Positions 17,763-26,646 of a stretch of DNA of 64,000 bases are shown piece by piece. This stretch comes from Rhodopirellula sp. GTDB lineage: Bacteria > Planctomycetota > Planctomycetia > Pirellulales > Thermoguttaceae. How positions within the stretch are numbered: position 1 is the first letter of the stretch; every line of letters starts with the position of its first letter. The DNA lies in contig JAAYEH010000301.1 in NCBI GenBank assembly GCA_012728855.1, positions 1 to 64,000 on the forward strand, read 5' to 3'. The position numbers were made by a program, and so were the translations under genes. The notes under the pieces were generated by a model. That model was not told the origin of the DNA and made no database searches. It saw only the letters and a list, made by a program, of their open reading frames with translations.

Positions 17763-18557
17763 ATGATGAACTATCGCGTTGTCTGGAAGCCCACGGCAGG
17801 CTTCACTTCGCTGGCGAAGCCGGGCGATGCCGGCATGAAGCATTTGAGCTTCGGCATGGTGGCGCTGGCGGCGGGCCAGAAGTATGGTCTGCCGCAGTCC
17901 GACCAGGAGACGGCCCTGGTGTTGCTCAAGGGCGCGGCCCTGGTGAGCGGTGGCGGCTTGGATCTCCAGGCCATTGGCCCGCGTGCGGATTTCTTTGCGG
18001 AGAAGCCTTGGACCGTGCTCGTTCGCGCCCAAGGCGAGTGCGAGGTGGAGGCCACGGCGGACTGCGAGATCGCTGTCTGCCAGGCGCCTTCGACCCGTGC
18101 GGGGCAAACGCTGGTGATTTCGCCCGAGAATGTCAAAGAAATCTCGTTGGGCAAGCCCGGTTTTCAGCGACGGGCCCTGATGATCCTCACCGAGGAAGTG
18201 CCGGCCGACTACCTCTTCATCGGCGAGGCGATCGTGCCGCCGGCCAACTGGGCAAGCTTCCCGCCGCACCGTCACGATGTCGACGAGTTGCCCGACGAGG
18301 TCGACATGGAGGAGATCTACTACTTTCGCTTCGATCGACCGCATGGTTTTGGCATCCAGAAGATTTATACGGACAACCGGTCGATCGATGAGACCCTTAC
18401 GGTCGAAGACCACCACACGGTCCTGATTCCCGAAGGCTATCATCCCGTCTGTACGGCTCCAGGCTATTCGATGTACTATCTGTGGGTGATGGCCGGCAAG
18501 AACCGGCGGTTTCTCTCCCGCCAGGATCCCGACCACCGCTGGGTGGCGCAAGGCTGA
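17763..18557 (+). CDS. IolB/KduI-like cupin isomerase
   Basis: The 264-residue protein has two cupin halves in the order found in 5-deoxy-glucuronate isomerase (IolB). Metal-site residues are seen in FPPHRHDVDELPDEVDMEEIYYFRF, of which PPHRHD and EEIYY are diagnostic. IolB interconverts 5-deoxy-glucuronate and 5-dehydro-2-deoxygluconate in myo-inositol breakdown, but other IolB-like proteins occur in uncharacterised sugar clusters. No iolC, iolD or typical iolG/iolE set is complete here. I chose the ATG at 17763 (AAAGG five bases upstream); an earlier ATG at 17751 overlaps the isomerase stop as ATGA and could allow coupled translation. Confidence 0.8.
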   Translation: MMNYRVVWKPTAGFTSLAKPGDAGMKHLSFGMVALAAGQKYGLPQSDQETALVLLKGAALVSGGGLDLQAIGPRADFFAEKPWTVLVRAQGECEVEATADCEIAVCQAPSTRAGQTLVISPENVKEISLGKPGFQRRALMILTEEVPADYLFIGEAIVPPANWASFPPHRHDVDELPDEVDMEEIYYFRFDRPHGFGIQKIYTDNRSIDETLTVEDHHTVLIPEGYHPVCTAPGYSMYYLWVMAGKNRRFLSRQDPDHRWVAQG

Positions 18558-18558
18558 C

Positions 18559-20088
18559 ATGAACGAACTGCTGCTGGGCATCGACATCGGCACGAGCGGC
18601 TGCAAGGTCACGGTGATCGACCGGCGCGGCAACATCGTCGATACGGCGTTCGGCGAGTACCGCAACCTGCACCCGCATCCGGGCTGGTCGGAGCAGGATC
18701 CGGACGACTGGTACCGCGTGGCGTCGGCTCTGTTGCGCGACGTGATGGCAGGCGGCAAGTGCCGGCCTGAGCAGATCGCCGCCTTGAGCCTGGACGGTTC
18801 GACGCACAATGCCGTGCTCGCCGATGGCGATTTCCGGCCGCTTCGGCCGGCTATCATGTGGACGGATCAGCGAAGCGCGCCCCAGGCTGCGCGACTGGAG
18901 GCGGAGGCCGGCTCGCAAATCTTCCGCATCGGCTACCAAAAGCCGACTCCGACCTGGACGCTGCCGCAGCTCGTCTGGATCTCCGAGCACGATCCGGAAT
19001 CGCTGCACGGCGCCGCGCACATCTTGTTTGGCAAGGACTACGTGCGATACCGGCTGACGGGAACCTGGGAGACCGACCATATCGAAGCCCAGGGAAGCCT
19101 GCTTTACGACATGGCCGGGCGACGGTGGTCGGAAGAGCTTTGCGGGCTGGCGGGAATATCATCGAGCATTTTGCCCCCCTTGGTCGAGCCGACCGACATC
19201 GTGGGAACGGTGACGGCCGCGGCGTCGGCGGAGACCGGCTTGAGGGCGGGAACGCCAGTGATCGCCGGCTGCTCGGACTCGGCGGTTGAGGGCTACGCCG
19301 CCGGGGCGGTTCGGCCCGGGCAGATGATTCTCAAGCTGGCCACGGCGGGCAATGTCAACGTGATGACGGCCGAAGCCCATCCGCACCCGCGGACGCTCAC
19401 CTATTCGCACGTCATCCCGGGCCTGTGGTACACGGTGTCCGCCACGAACACGGCCGCCTCGGCCGAACGATGGTTTCGCGACGCCTTCTGCGAGGACGAC
19501 TGCCGGCAGGCGGCGGCGGTCGGATGCAGCGTCTACGCGCGACTGCACGCCGCAGCGCGGCACATCCCGCCCGGCGCGGAAGGGCTGTTCTTCCATCCGT
19601 ACCTCTTAGGTGAGCGGAGTCCCTATTGGGATGCGAACCTGCGAGGCAGCTTCGTGGGAGCCACGATGCGGCACGGGAAACCGCATTTCGTGCGGGCGTT
19701 GTTGGAAGGCGTGGCGTACTCGCTGCGGGATTGCTTCCGAACGATTGTCGAGATGGGGTTGCCGGTCGACGAGATCCGCCTCGTCGGCGGCGGGGCGAAG
19801 AGCGATCTGTGGACGGAAATTCTTAGCGCCGTTTTCGAACGTCCGATTGTGCGGCCGGCCGGGTGCGACGCCAGCTTCGGTTCGGCGCTCCTGGCCGGAG
19901 TGGGCGTGGGGCTATTTGCCGACACGGCCGACGCCGCCCGGCAGTGCATTCGCGTCCGCGACGTCGTCGAGCCGAATCCGCGGGCCGCTGAGGTTTACGC
20001 CAGGCTCTTTCCGATCTACTGCCGTATCCACGACGACTTGGCGCCGACCTACGCGGAGTTGGCGCGGTTGTGCTTGAATACCGAGTGA
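18559..20088 (+). CDS. FGGY-family carbohydrate kinase (xylulokinase-like)
   Basis: The 509-residue kinase opens LLLGIDIGTSGCKVTVIDRR, the phosphate-binding loop of FGGY kinases. It contains LSLDGSTHNAVL, MWTDQR (sugar-binding region) and the C-terminal nucleotide motif VGGGAKSDLWTEI. These kinases phosphorylate ketoses or polyols. Overall features look most like xylulokinase, but FGGY specificity cannot be read reliably. It starts one base after the previous stop, with AAGG inside the preceding gene, which implies coupled translation. Confidence 0.88.
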   Translation: MNELLLGIDIGTSGCKVTVIDRRGNIVDTAFGEYRNLHPHPGWSEQDPDDWYRVASALLRDVMAGGKCRPEQIAALSLDGSTHNAVLADGDFRPLRPAIMWTDQRSAPQAARLEAEAGSQIFRIGYQKPTPTWTLPQLVWISEHDPESLHGAAHILFGKDYVRYRLTGTWETDHIEAQGSLLYDMAGRRWSEELCGLAGISSSILPPLVEPTDIVGTVTAAASAETGLRAGTPVIAGCSDSAVEGYAAGAVRPGQMILKLATAGNVNVMTAEAHPHPRTLTYSHVIPGLWYTVSATNTAASAERWFRDAFCEDDCRQAAAVGCSVYARLHAAARHIPPGAEGLFFHPYLLGERSPYWDANLRGSFVGATMRHGKPHFVRALLEGVAYSLRDCFRTIVEMGLPVDEIRLVGGGAKSDLWTEILSAVFERPIVRPAGCDASFGSALLAGVGVGLFADTADAARQCIRVRDVVEPNPRAAEVYARLFPIYCRIHDDLAPTYAELARLCLNTE

Positions 20089-20106
20089 AGGGAGGAGGGA
20101 TAAGGA

Positions 20107-21159
20107 GTGCTTCGAGTCGGTATCGTCGGATTCGGGTTCATGGGACGGATGCACTACCGGTGCTGGAAGGCGCTGGAGGGTGTTGAAGTGGCGGCGGTCT
20201 GCGATGCCGATCCGCAGGCGTTTGACGATACGAACACGAACCGCGGCAATATCGCCGGGGCCGAAGGCGGAGTGGACCTGTCGAACGTGGCGATCCATGC
20301 CGATCTGGGGAGGATGCTGGCCCGGGAGCAACTCGACGCGGTCTCGATCACCGTCCCCACCTACCTGCACGCCGAATCGACGGTTGCCGCCTTGGAGGCT
20401 GGTCTGCACGTCCTCTGTGAAAAGCCGATGGCCCTGGATCTCGCGGAGGGCCGGCGGATGATCGAGGCGGTCGAGCGAAGCCGCAGGGTGCTGCAAATCG
20501 GTCACTGCATGAGGTTCTGGCCGGAATACGTGAAAGCCAAGGAGATCGTCGAGCGGGGAACGTACGGCCGCGTGATCGCCGCCACATTTCAACGGCTGGC
20601 TGCCACTGCCGCTCGCAAGGCGGGCGGTTGGTTCACCGATGAAAGGCGAAGCGGCGGCATGCCGCTGGATCTGCACATCCACGACACGGATTTCGTCCAC
20701 TACCTCTTCGGGATGCCGCGGAGCGTTTCGAGTTTCGGCGCGCCGATGCCAAACGGTGGATTGGGCCACATGGCAACCCGCTACGATTACGGCGATGAAA
20801 AACTGGTGGTCGCCGAGGGAGGCTGGGCGATGATGCCCCCGTTCGGCTTCCAGATGCGGTTTCACATCGCCCTGGAAAGGGCTACGCTCGACTTTGACCT
20901 CCATCGCGAGGTGAAGCTCCGGCTATCGACGGCCGAAGGCGAGGCAAGCGAACTCAAGTGTGAGGGGGGAGACGGCTATTCTCACGAAATCGCCCATTTC
21001 GCCTGCCGAATCGGCGACCGGAATGTACCCGCAGTGATCACGCCGGAAGACGCCTGGAACTCGTTGCGAATCTTGGCGGCGGAGCGGGAGTCAGCTCGGC
21101 TGGGGCGAGAGGTGCGGATCGATCGGTTCGAGAACGAGGAGTGCCGCCATGCAGTGTAA
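20107..21159 (+). CDS. Gfo/Idh/MocA family oxidoreductase (cytoplasmic)
   Basis: The 350-residue protein starts with a GTG after GGGAGGAGGGATAAGGA. It opens LRVGIVGFGFMGRMHYRCW (Rossmann loop) and has the family signature CEKPMALD. No signal peptide is present, unlike the paralogue at 14255. A C-terminal substrate-binding domain with SGGMPLDLHIHDTDFVHYLF follows, including the HDTD pattern common in this family. It probably oxidises a sugar or inositol-like ring. It overlaps the following TIM-barrel gene by 11 bases. Confidence 0.85.
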   Translation: MLRVGIVGFGFMGRMHYRCWKALEGVEVAAVCDADPQAFDDTNTNRGNIAGAEGGVDLSNVAIHADLGRMLAREQLDAVSITVPTYLHAESTVAALEAGLHVLCEKPMALDLAEGRRMIEAVERSRRVLQIGHCMRFWPEYVKAKEIVERGTYGRVIAATFQRLAATAARKAGGWFTDERRSGGMPLDLHIHDTDFVHYLFGMPRSVSSFGAPMPNGGLGHMATRYDYGDEKLVVAEGGWAMMPPFGFQMRFHIALERATLDFDLHREVKLRLSTAEGEASELKCEGGDGYSHEIAHFACRIGDRNVPAVITPEDAWNSLRILAAERESARLGREVRIDRFENEECRHAV

Positions 21160-21991
21160 CGGCTGGCCGGTGGGCGTGTGCAGTTGGTCGCTCCGGAGCG
21201 ACGTAGATGGAGTGGCCGCGGCCATGCGGCGATTGGAAATCGACCATGTGAATCTCGCTCTGAAGCCGGCCTTTCGAGAAGGGGGCGACGCATACCTGAC
21301 TGCGGTCGGCCGGCAGGCCTGGACCATTACGGCCACGACGATCGGCTTCTTTCAAGAAGATTATTCCTCGCTGGCGAGCATCCGCGCGACCGGGGGTATT
21401 GTTCCCGACCAACAGTGGCCCGAGAACTGCCAGATGGTTGTCCGGGCAGCCGAGATCACGGCGCAATGGGGCGTCGGCTATCTGACGATGCATGCCGGCT
21501 TTCTGGAGAGCGACGAGGCGGCGAAGGCCGGCAAGATCCGCGACCGCCTCCGTCGACTGGCTGATGCCGTTGGCGGACAAGGCCTCATGCTGCTGCTGGA
21601 GACCGGCCAGGAGACGGCCGCCTGTTTGCGGGCGTTGTTGGAGGAGTTGAACCATCCGGCACTGGGAGTGAATTTCGATCAGGCCAACATGATCCTCTAC
21701 GGCAAGGGGGATCCGGTCGAGGCGGTGCGGATGCTCGGGCCGTGGATCAAGCACGTTCACATCAAAGACGCCATCAGGGCAGCCCGGCAGGGCGACTGGG
21801 GCGTCGAGATGCCGTGGGGCGAGGGCGAGGTTGGCGCCGAGGCTTTTTTGAGGGCATTGCGCGAGGTGGGATTCGCCGGCTCGCTGGCGATCGAACGGGA
21901 AGCCGGCGACAACCGGCTGGGCGACATTCAATTGGCTGCGGAACGGTTGCAGAAAGCCGGCCGCACGGTTCAACCGGGAGGGAATTCATGA
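21149..21991 (+). CDS. Sugar phosphate isomerase/epimerase-like TIM-barrel protein
   Basis: The 280-residue protein is a second xylose-isomerase-like TIM barrel. Ligand candidates are visible in LLLETGQET (Glu), GVNFDQANM (Asp), IKHVHIKDA (His) and SLAIEREAG (Glu). Its start overlaps the oxidoreductase gene by 11 bases and its stop overlaps the MFS gene start as ATGA, so the three are translationally coupled. The pair Gfo oxidoreductase plus such an isomerase often acts on keto-sugars or inososes, as IolG and IolE do, but the identity here is inference. Confidence 0.82.
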   Translation: MQCNGWPVGVCSWSLRSDVDGVAAAMRRLEIDHVNLALKPAFREGGDAYLTAVGRQAWTITATTIGFFQEDYSSLASIRATGGIVPDQQWPENCQMVVRAAEITAQWGVGYLTMHAGFLESDEAAKAGKIRDRLRRLADAVGGQGLMLLLETGQETAACLRALLEELNHPALGVNFDQANMILYGKGDPVEAVRMLGPWIKHVHIKDAIRAARQGDWGVEMPWGEGEVGAEAFLRALREVGFAGSLAIEREAGDNRLGDIQLAAERLQKAGRTVQPGGNS

Positions 21992-23178
21992 GCGGCGAAC
22001 TGACCTGGGATCTGTATCTGAGCCTCAGTGGCATGAAGTTCCTCGAGTTCACCATCTGGGGCGCGTGGGCGCCCGTGCTGGCTTCCCGGCTCTTGGGCCC
22101 GTTGAAAATGACCGGGAAGCAATTGGGCTGGATTTATGGAACGCTCCCGTTGGCGTGCATTCTCTCGCCGATGGTAGCGGGCCAGATCGTCGACCGCTGG
22201 TGCGCGACGGAGTTGTATATGGCGGCGTCGCACCTGCTAGGCGGCCTCTTCCTGCTGGCCGCCGCCCGCGCCACCCGCTTCGTACCGTTATTGCTGCTGA
22301 TGGCCTGCCACGCCCTCTGCTTCGCTCCCACGCTGGCGCTGGTGAACTCGTTGACGTTTGCCCACCTGCCGAACCCGGAGGTGAATTACTTCCGGGTCCG
22401 CGTCTGGGGCGCCGTCTCTTGGGTGTTGATCGGCTGGGTGCTCACGATGTGGCGTCGTTCGGGCAAGGCGCAGGTCGCCGGGGCGGACAGCCTGGTTCTG
22501 GCGGCGATCTGCTCGTTCGTCATGGGGCTTTACTGCTTCACCCTCCCGCATACTCCGCCCGCGCACACCGGCGCCGGCGCATTGCCGTTCGTCAAGGCGA
22601 TCTCGCTGCTGGGCGATCCCAACTTCTTGATTTTCCTGGTGATCTCGTTCATCGTCACCACGCAACTGCAATTCTATCACCTGGGCACCGCCCGCTTCCT
22701 GGAGGACATCGGCACCTCGCACGCCTCCATCCCCGCGGCGATGAGCATCGCGCAGATCGCCCAGGTGGTTGCCATGGCGGTGATCCTGCCGTACATCTTC
22801 CAACCCTTGGGATATCAATGGATCCTGGCAATGGGCACGGGGTTCTGGTTGGTGATGTTTCTCGTCTACGCCCGCACGCGTCCGCGGAATCTGATTATCG
22901 CGTCGATGGTTTTGCACGGGCTGGCCTACGCGTTCTTCTTCGACGCCGCGTTTATTTACGTCAACCGCGTCGCCCCGACCGATATTCGCGGCTCCGCCCA
23001 GGGCCTCTATACGACGGCGACGCTGGGCATCGGCCTGTTTGTGGGGACACAGTTCACCGGCGCGGTGATGGACTATTTCCGCCGCGACGGCAGCTTCCGC
23101 TGGCGGCCGATCTTCCTCGTTCCCTGCGTGCTGTTGAGCCTTTGTGTTTTGGCTTTTGCGGTATTGTTCAAGGGGTGA
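21988..23178 (+). CDS. MFS transporter of the nucleoside:H+ symporter type
   Basis: The 396-residue protein has about twelve membrane helices. The first, LSGMKFLEFTIWGAWAPVLA, and the motif NYFRVRVWGAVSWVLIGWVL resemble the NupG/YegT/XapB nucleoside:H(+) symporter branch of the major facilitator superfamily. In planctomycetes this branch commonly sits in sugar clusters, so the substrate may be a sugar or glycoside rather than a nucleoside. GGGAGGGAATTC precedes the ATG. It overlaps the previous gene by four bases and precedes the NagB-like gene by three. Confidence 0.85.
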   Translation: MSGELTWDLYLSLSGMKFLEFTIWGAWAPVLASRLLGPLKMTGKQLGWIYGTLPLACILSPMVAGQIVDRWCATELYMAASHLLGGLFLLAAARATRFVPLLLLMACHALCFAPTLALVNSLTFAHLPNPEVNYFRVRVWGAVSWVLIGWVLTMWRRSGKAQVAGADSLVLAAICSFVMGLYCFTLPHTPPAHTGAGALPFVKAISLLGDPNFLIFLVISFIVTTQLQFYHLGTARFLEDIGTSHASIPAAMSIAQIAQVVAMAVILPYIFQPLGYQWILAMGTGFWLVMFLVYARTRPRNLIIASMVLHGLAYAFFFDAAFIYVNRVAPTDIRGSAQGLYTTATLGIGLFVGTQFTGAVMDYFRRDGSFRWRPIFLVPCVLLSLCVLAFAVLFKG

Positions 23179-23181
23179 GCC

Positions 23182-23976
23182 ATGGGGCTGGAGTGGGTCC
23201 GTGTGGACAATTACGAAGCGATGAGTGAGGCGGGAGCGGCCCGTATCGCCGCGGTGATCGAGGATCGCCTGGGCAAACATCGGCCGGCGGTCGTGGGGAT
23301 GGCCACCGGCAACACCATGCTGCGGTTGTACGAGCGACTGGCCGAGACGCTCAATCAGCGCCGTCTGGATCTGGCCGGATTGCATACGTTCAACCTGGAC
23401 GAATACGTCGCCGCCGACGGGCGGTCGGTGCCCGCCGACCATCCGCTCAGCTATCATGCGTATATGGAGAAGAACTTCTTCGCCCGGCTTGATCCCGATC
23501 TCGCCATGCGGCGCGACCAGATCCACTTCCCCGACCCAACCTGCCCGACCGCCGTGGATGAACGGATCGAGCGATTGGGAGGGCTTGACGTGCAGTTGCT
23601 GGGGATCGGCTTCAACGGGCATATCGCCTTTAACGAGCCTGTGTCGGAGGCCGAGATTTCCGTGGCCGAGTTCGCCGCTCTGCCGACGCGCGTGATCGAC
23701 TTGACCGAGCGGACGATCGAAACCAATGCGCGGCTGACGGCCGGCGGCAACCGCGCGCAAGTGCCGCGGCGGGCGGTAACCCTGGGCATGAAGCCGATCC
23801 TTGCCGCCCGCGAAATCCTGCTGCTGGCGTGTTTCCCGGAGCAACGCGAACCGTTGCGTCGAATTCGGCAAGGACGGGTCACGCCGGAGTTGCCGGCCAG
23901 CTATCTGATCGATCATCCCCATGCCACCATCCTCTACACCGCCGACACGATTTGTCTCGGGGAAGGACTCCACTGA
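23182..23976 (+). CDS. Glucosamine-6-phosphate deaminase family protein (Bacillus-type NagB)
   Basis: The 264-residue protein has the isomerase/deaminase fold: GMATGNTMLRLYERL (phosphate loop), FNLDEYVAADG with the catalytic Asp, and LLGIGFNGHIAFNEP with the ring-opening His and the Glu. The Asn before GHIAFNEP, where E. coli NagB has Asp, also occurs in Bacillus NagB and does not argue against activity. The enzyme converts glucosamine 6-phosphate to fructose 6-phosphate and ammonia. Its place after the transporter and before a deacetylase suggests amino-sugar use, but no N-acetylglucosamine kinase or NagA is visible in the window. Confidence 0.8.
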   Translation: MGLEWVRVDNYEAMSEAGAARIAAVIEDRLGKHRPAVVGMATGNTMLRLYERLAETLNQRRLDLAGLHTFNLDEYVAADGRSVPADHPLSYHAYMEKNFFARLDPDLAMRRDQIHFPDPTCPTAVDERIERLGGLDVQLLGIGFNGHIAFNEPVSEAEISVAEFAALPTRVIDLTERTIETNARLTAGGNRAQVPRRAVTLGMKPILAAREILLLACFPEQREPLRRIRQGRVTPELPASYLIDHPHATILYTADTICLGEGLH

Positions 23977-24010
23977 ATGAACTCCCCCAATTTCAAGAAA
24001 ACCGAACCGT

Positions 24011-24169
24011 GTGCCACTGCTTGGGATGGAATGTGGCATGTCACGGAGTGGACGTGCCACCATCCCAAGCAGTGTGCAGCGCCGCCTGATTGGCAGCGGC
24101 CACACTGCTTGGAGTTGTGGCAAGGTCGATGCCGATGGTAAATCCATTCAACTCCAAGCAGTGCCACAC
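24011..24169. repeat. Family E: two tandem palindromes
   Basis: The first palindrome pairs CACTGCTTGGGATGG (24015-24029) with its perfect complement at 24060-24074. The second pairs CACTGCTTGGAGTTG (24103-24117) with its perfect complement at 24149-24163. Both share the CACTGCTTGG core with different arm extensions, and each has an inner GTGGCA or GCCAC element. They fill the gap between the NagB-like and deacetylase genes. Confidence 0.88.
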
Positions 24170-24191
24170 CGTAAGCAAGGAGCCCCGAATT

Positions 24192-25058
24192 GTGCAAGAT
24201 CATCGGACGATGCGGGGCACTCTGTTGATCGGCTACGACGTGGAGCGTATCCCGGGACGGGTGCCGGGCGAGAAGTGGGTCGGCCGGCCTGTGCCCGAAA
24301 ACGCCACCGAAGTCTTTCTTCGCGAGGCGCTGCGGGTCCACCGCGAAGTCGGCGTGCCGGCGACGATCTTCATGGTGGGCTGCAATATCGAGAAGCACGT
24401 GCCGGCGCTGGCCGCCTGCCTGGAATCCGGCTATTTCGAGATTGCCCAGCACACATACGAACACTTTCCCTTGAAGACCGTCCTCGAAGAAAGCCCCGAC
24501 AACGTTTATCTGCCGGGGCTGCCGTTCGGCCGTATCGAGGAGCAATTGGCCCGGCCGGTCGAGTTGCTCGAGAAGCATTTGGGCGTTCGTTGCCGGGGCG
24601 TGACGGCGCCCTACACCTACTACCGCGGGCTGGCCGATCGGCCGGACATCCTCGAGATCGTCGCGCGGCACGGCATGTCGTACGTTCGCTCCTATGGCCG
24701 CAACGCCCGCGACTATTTTCCGCTGGGCTGGGAGGTGCAGCCTTTCTGGTACGAGCGTCAGGGGTTTCCGCAGCTTCTGGAGATTCCCTTGCAGGGCTGG
24801 ATCGACGCCCAATGGCGCCGAGAGCACGGCTGGGGGAACTGGCCCGCCTATCACGAATACCTGCGAACGCGGATTGACGAACTGGCCGCCAACGGGCTTT
24901 GCTGTTCGCATTGCCAGCACGATTGGACCAGCATCCTCGACGACGGCCAACTTCAGTGGACGCGGAAGTTCCTGGAGTACGCCGCGGACCGGGTGGAAAT
25001 CATGACGCATGGCGATTATTGCGATGCGATTCATCAAAAACGAAGCGTTGAATCCTAG
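24192..25058 (+). CDS. Polysaccharide deacetylase family protein
   Basis: The 288-residue protein belongs to the NodB/polysaccharide-deacetylase superfamily. It has the metal-binding Asp in LLIGYDVER and the HxxxH motif in AQHTYEHFP, then TAPYTYYRG in the groove. These enzymes remove N- or O-acyl groups from sugars or act as amidohydrolases. No signal peptide is visible, so a cytoplasmic small-molecule substrate is plausible. I chose the GTG at 24192 because AAGGAG lies nine bases upstream; an ATG six codons later is possible but lacks a site. It follows the tandem palindromes and precedes the FAD oxidase gene by 23 bases. Confidence 0.8.
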   Translation: MQDHRTMRGTLLIGYDVERIPGRVPGEKWVGRPVPENATEVFLREALRVHREVGVPATIFMVGCNIEKHVPALAACLESGYFEIAQHTYEHFPLKTVLEESPDNVYLPGLPFGRIEEQLARPVELLEKHLGVRCRGVTAPYTYYRGLADRPDILEIVARHGMSYVRSYGRNARDYFPLGWEVQPFWYERQGFPQLLEIPLQGWIDAQWRREHGWGNWPAYHEYLRTRIDELAANGLCCSHCQHDWTSILDDGQLQWTRKFLEYAADRVEIMTHGDYCDAIHQKRSVES

Positions 25059-25081
25059 TACATAGCCGAGTAACCAAGCCC

Positions 25082-26527
25082 ATGCCTGTCGCGCACGACA
25101 CCTACCTTCATGAAATGCTTTTCACCGAACTGGCCGACGCCGTGGGCCCGGGAAACGTCTCCACGAGCCAATCGGACAAAATCGCCTATTCCTGCGACTA
25201 CTACTGGATCCCCGAACTGTGGATCGACCGCGGCCGTCCCAGTCCCGAGCCGGACTTCGTGGTGCATCCGCGCTCGGCCGAGGAAGTCTCACGGATCTGC
25301 CGTATCGCCGGCAAATACAAGATTCCGGTGACCACCTGGGGCGGCGGTTCCGGTTCGCAGGGTGGCGCGCTGCCGATCCACGGCGGAATCGTGCTCGACA
25401 CCAAGAAGCTCAACCGCGTCCTGGAAATCGACAAGACCTCGCTGACGGTGACCGCCGAGACGGGCATCATCATGCAGCACCTCGAATGGGCGCTGGAACA
25501 AGAGGGCTTCTCCACGATGCATGAGCCGGCCTCGATTAGCTGCGCCACGTTGGGCGGCTTCCTCGCCCACCGCGGAACGGGCGTGCTGTCGACGAAGTAC
25601 GGCAAGATCGAGGACATGGTCATGTCACTGGAAGCCGTCCTCCCCGATGGCACGATCATCAACACGCTGGCCGTTCCCCGGCACGCCTCCGGGCCGGACC
25701 TCAGCCAGTTGTTCCTCGGCTCGGAGGGGACGTTCGGCGTGATGACCAAGGCGACGCTCAAGATCCATCCGCTCCCCGAAGTCCGCCGTTTCCATGCTTT
25801 TGTCTTCCCCGACTTGCACACCGGACTGGAAGTCGGCCGGCAGCTTATGGCCCGCCGCCTGCGGCCCGCGGTGATTCGCCTCTACGACGAAGCCGAGACG
25901 CGGCGGCTGATCCGCCGCGTGCTCGGAATCGATAAGGAAGGCGCCTATCTCGTTTTCGGTTTCGACGGCGACCGGGACTTGGTCGACCTGGAGATGGGCA
26001 AAGCGTTGGCGATCTGCCGCTCTTTGCCCCATGAAGACCTTGGCACGCAACTCGGCGAAGACTGGTGGCAGCACCGTTACGACTTCTTCTTTCCCAATCA
26101 CATGTTCCACCTGCCGCAAGCCTTCGGCACGCTGGACACCGTGGCCACCTTTGCCAACATCGAGAACGTCTACCGGGCGATGAAGCGCGTAATCGAGGAG
26201 CAGTTCCCGGTGGCACGCTACATCGGCCATTTCTCCCACTGGTACGAATGGGGCTGTATGCTCTACGCGCGGTTTATCATCGACCAGGCGCCCGGAGACG
26301 CCCACGAAGCGGCGCAACTGTACAACCGCATCTGGGACGCTTGTCTGCGGGCGGCGATGAAGGAAGGTGGACTGTTGAACGAGCACCACGGCATCGGGCT
26401 GAAACTCGGCCGCCTGATGCGAGAGCTTTACGGCCCGGCCTACGAGATCCTGGAGAAAATCAAGACGGCCGTCGATCCTGAGAACATTATGAACCCCGGC
26501 AAGATGGGATTCGGAGGAAGGCGGTAG
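25082..26527 (+). CDS. FAD-binding oxidoreductase (VAO/PCMH, AGPS-like or GlcD-like)
   Basis: The 481-residue protein has the VAO/PCMH FAD domain, with the pyrophosphate loop TTWGGGSGSQGGALP, CATLGGFLAHRGTG and LGSEGTFGVMTKATL. The cap domain follows, with GLLNEHHGIGLKLG resembling the active-site HHG of alkyldihydroxyacetone-phosphate synthase and of D-lactate/glycolate oxidases, and a C-terminal DPENIMNPGKMG. Together with the Fe-S gene downstream it resembles a two-component 2-hydroxyacid or glycerol-type dehydrogenase. The substrate is undetermined. Confidence 0.85.
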   Translation: MPVAHDTYLHEMLFTELADAVGPGNVSTSQSDKIAYSCDYYWIPELWIDRGRPSPEPDFVVHPRSAEEVSRICRIAGKYKIPVTTWGGGSGSQGGALPIHGGIVLDTKKLNRVLEIDKTSLTVTAETGIIMQHLEWALEQEGFSTMHEPASISCATLGGFLAHRGTGVLSTKYGKIEDMVMSLEAVLPDGTIINTLAVPRHASGPDLSQLFLGSEGTFGVMTKATLKIHPLPEVRRFHAFVFPDLHTGLEVGRQLMARRLRPAVIRLYDEAETRRLIRRVLGIDKEGAYLVFGFDGDRDLVDLEMGKALAICRSLPHEDLGTQLGEDWWQHRYDFFFPNHMFHLPQAFGTLDTVATFANIENVYRAMKRVIEEQFPVARYIGHFSHWYEWGCMLYARFIIDQAPGDAHEAAQLYNRIWDACLRAAMKEGGLLNEHHGIGLKLGRLMRELYGPAYEILEKIKTAVDPENIMNPGKMGFGGRR

Positions 26528-26530
26528 CGC

Positions 26531-26622
26531 TGGTAGATCCCGCTCGCCGAGCGGGATCTTGCCATCCGGCTGACTTTGCCCCGCTTGCGACCAAGATCCC
26601 GCTCGGCAAGCGGGATCTACCA
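26531..26622. repeat. Family C paired palindrome, copy 2
   Basis: The arms at 26531-26559 and 26594-26622 each form a hairpin around GATCCCGCTCGCCGAGCGGG (or its inverse) and together make a composite inverted repeat with one mismatch. It lies between the FAD oxidase and Fe-S genes. Confidence 0.88.
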
Positions 26623-26646
26623 ATACAACGAATTCGGAACTCACCC

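Noticed and set aside
15748-20088. A sulfoquinovose transaldolase pathway
   Set aside because: The isomerase/TalC pairing fits, but sulfoquinovosidase, sulfolactaldehyde enzymes and sulfonate exporter are missing, while kinase, IolB-like and NagB-like genes are unexplained by it.
23182-23976. Asn instead of Asp before GHIAFNEP in the NagB-like protein, taken as loss of a catalytic residue
   Set aside because: Bacillus-type NagB proteins carry Asn at this position (GIGRNGHIGFNEP), so it is a normal family variant.
22288-24147. A 619-residue minus-strand reading frame opposite the transporter and NagB-like genes
   Set aside because: It is antisense to genes with recognisable motifs and ribosome sites.
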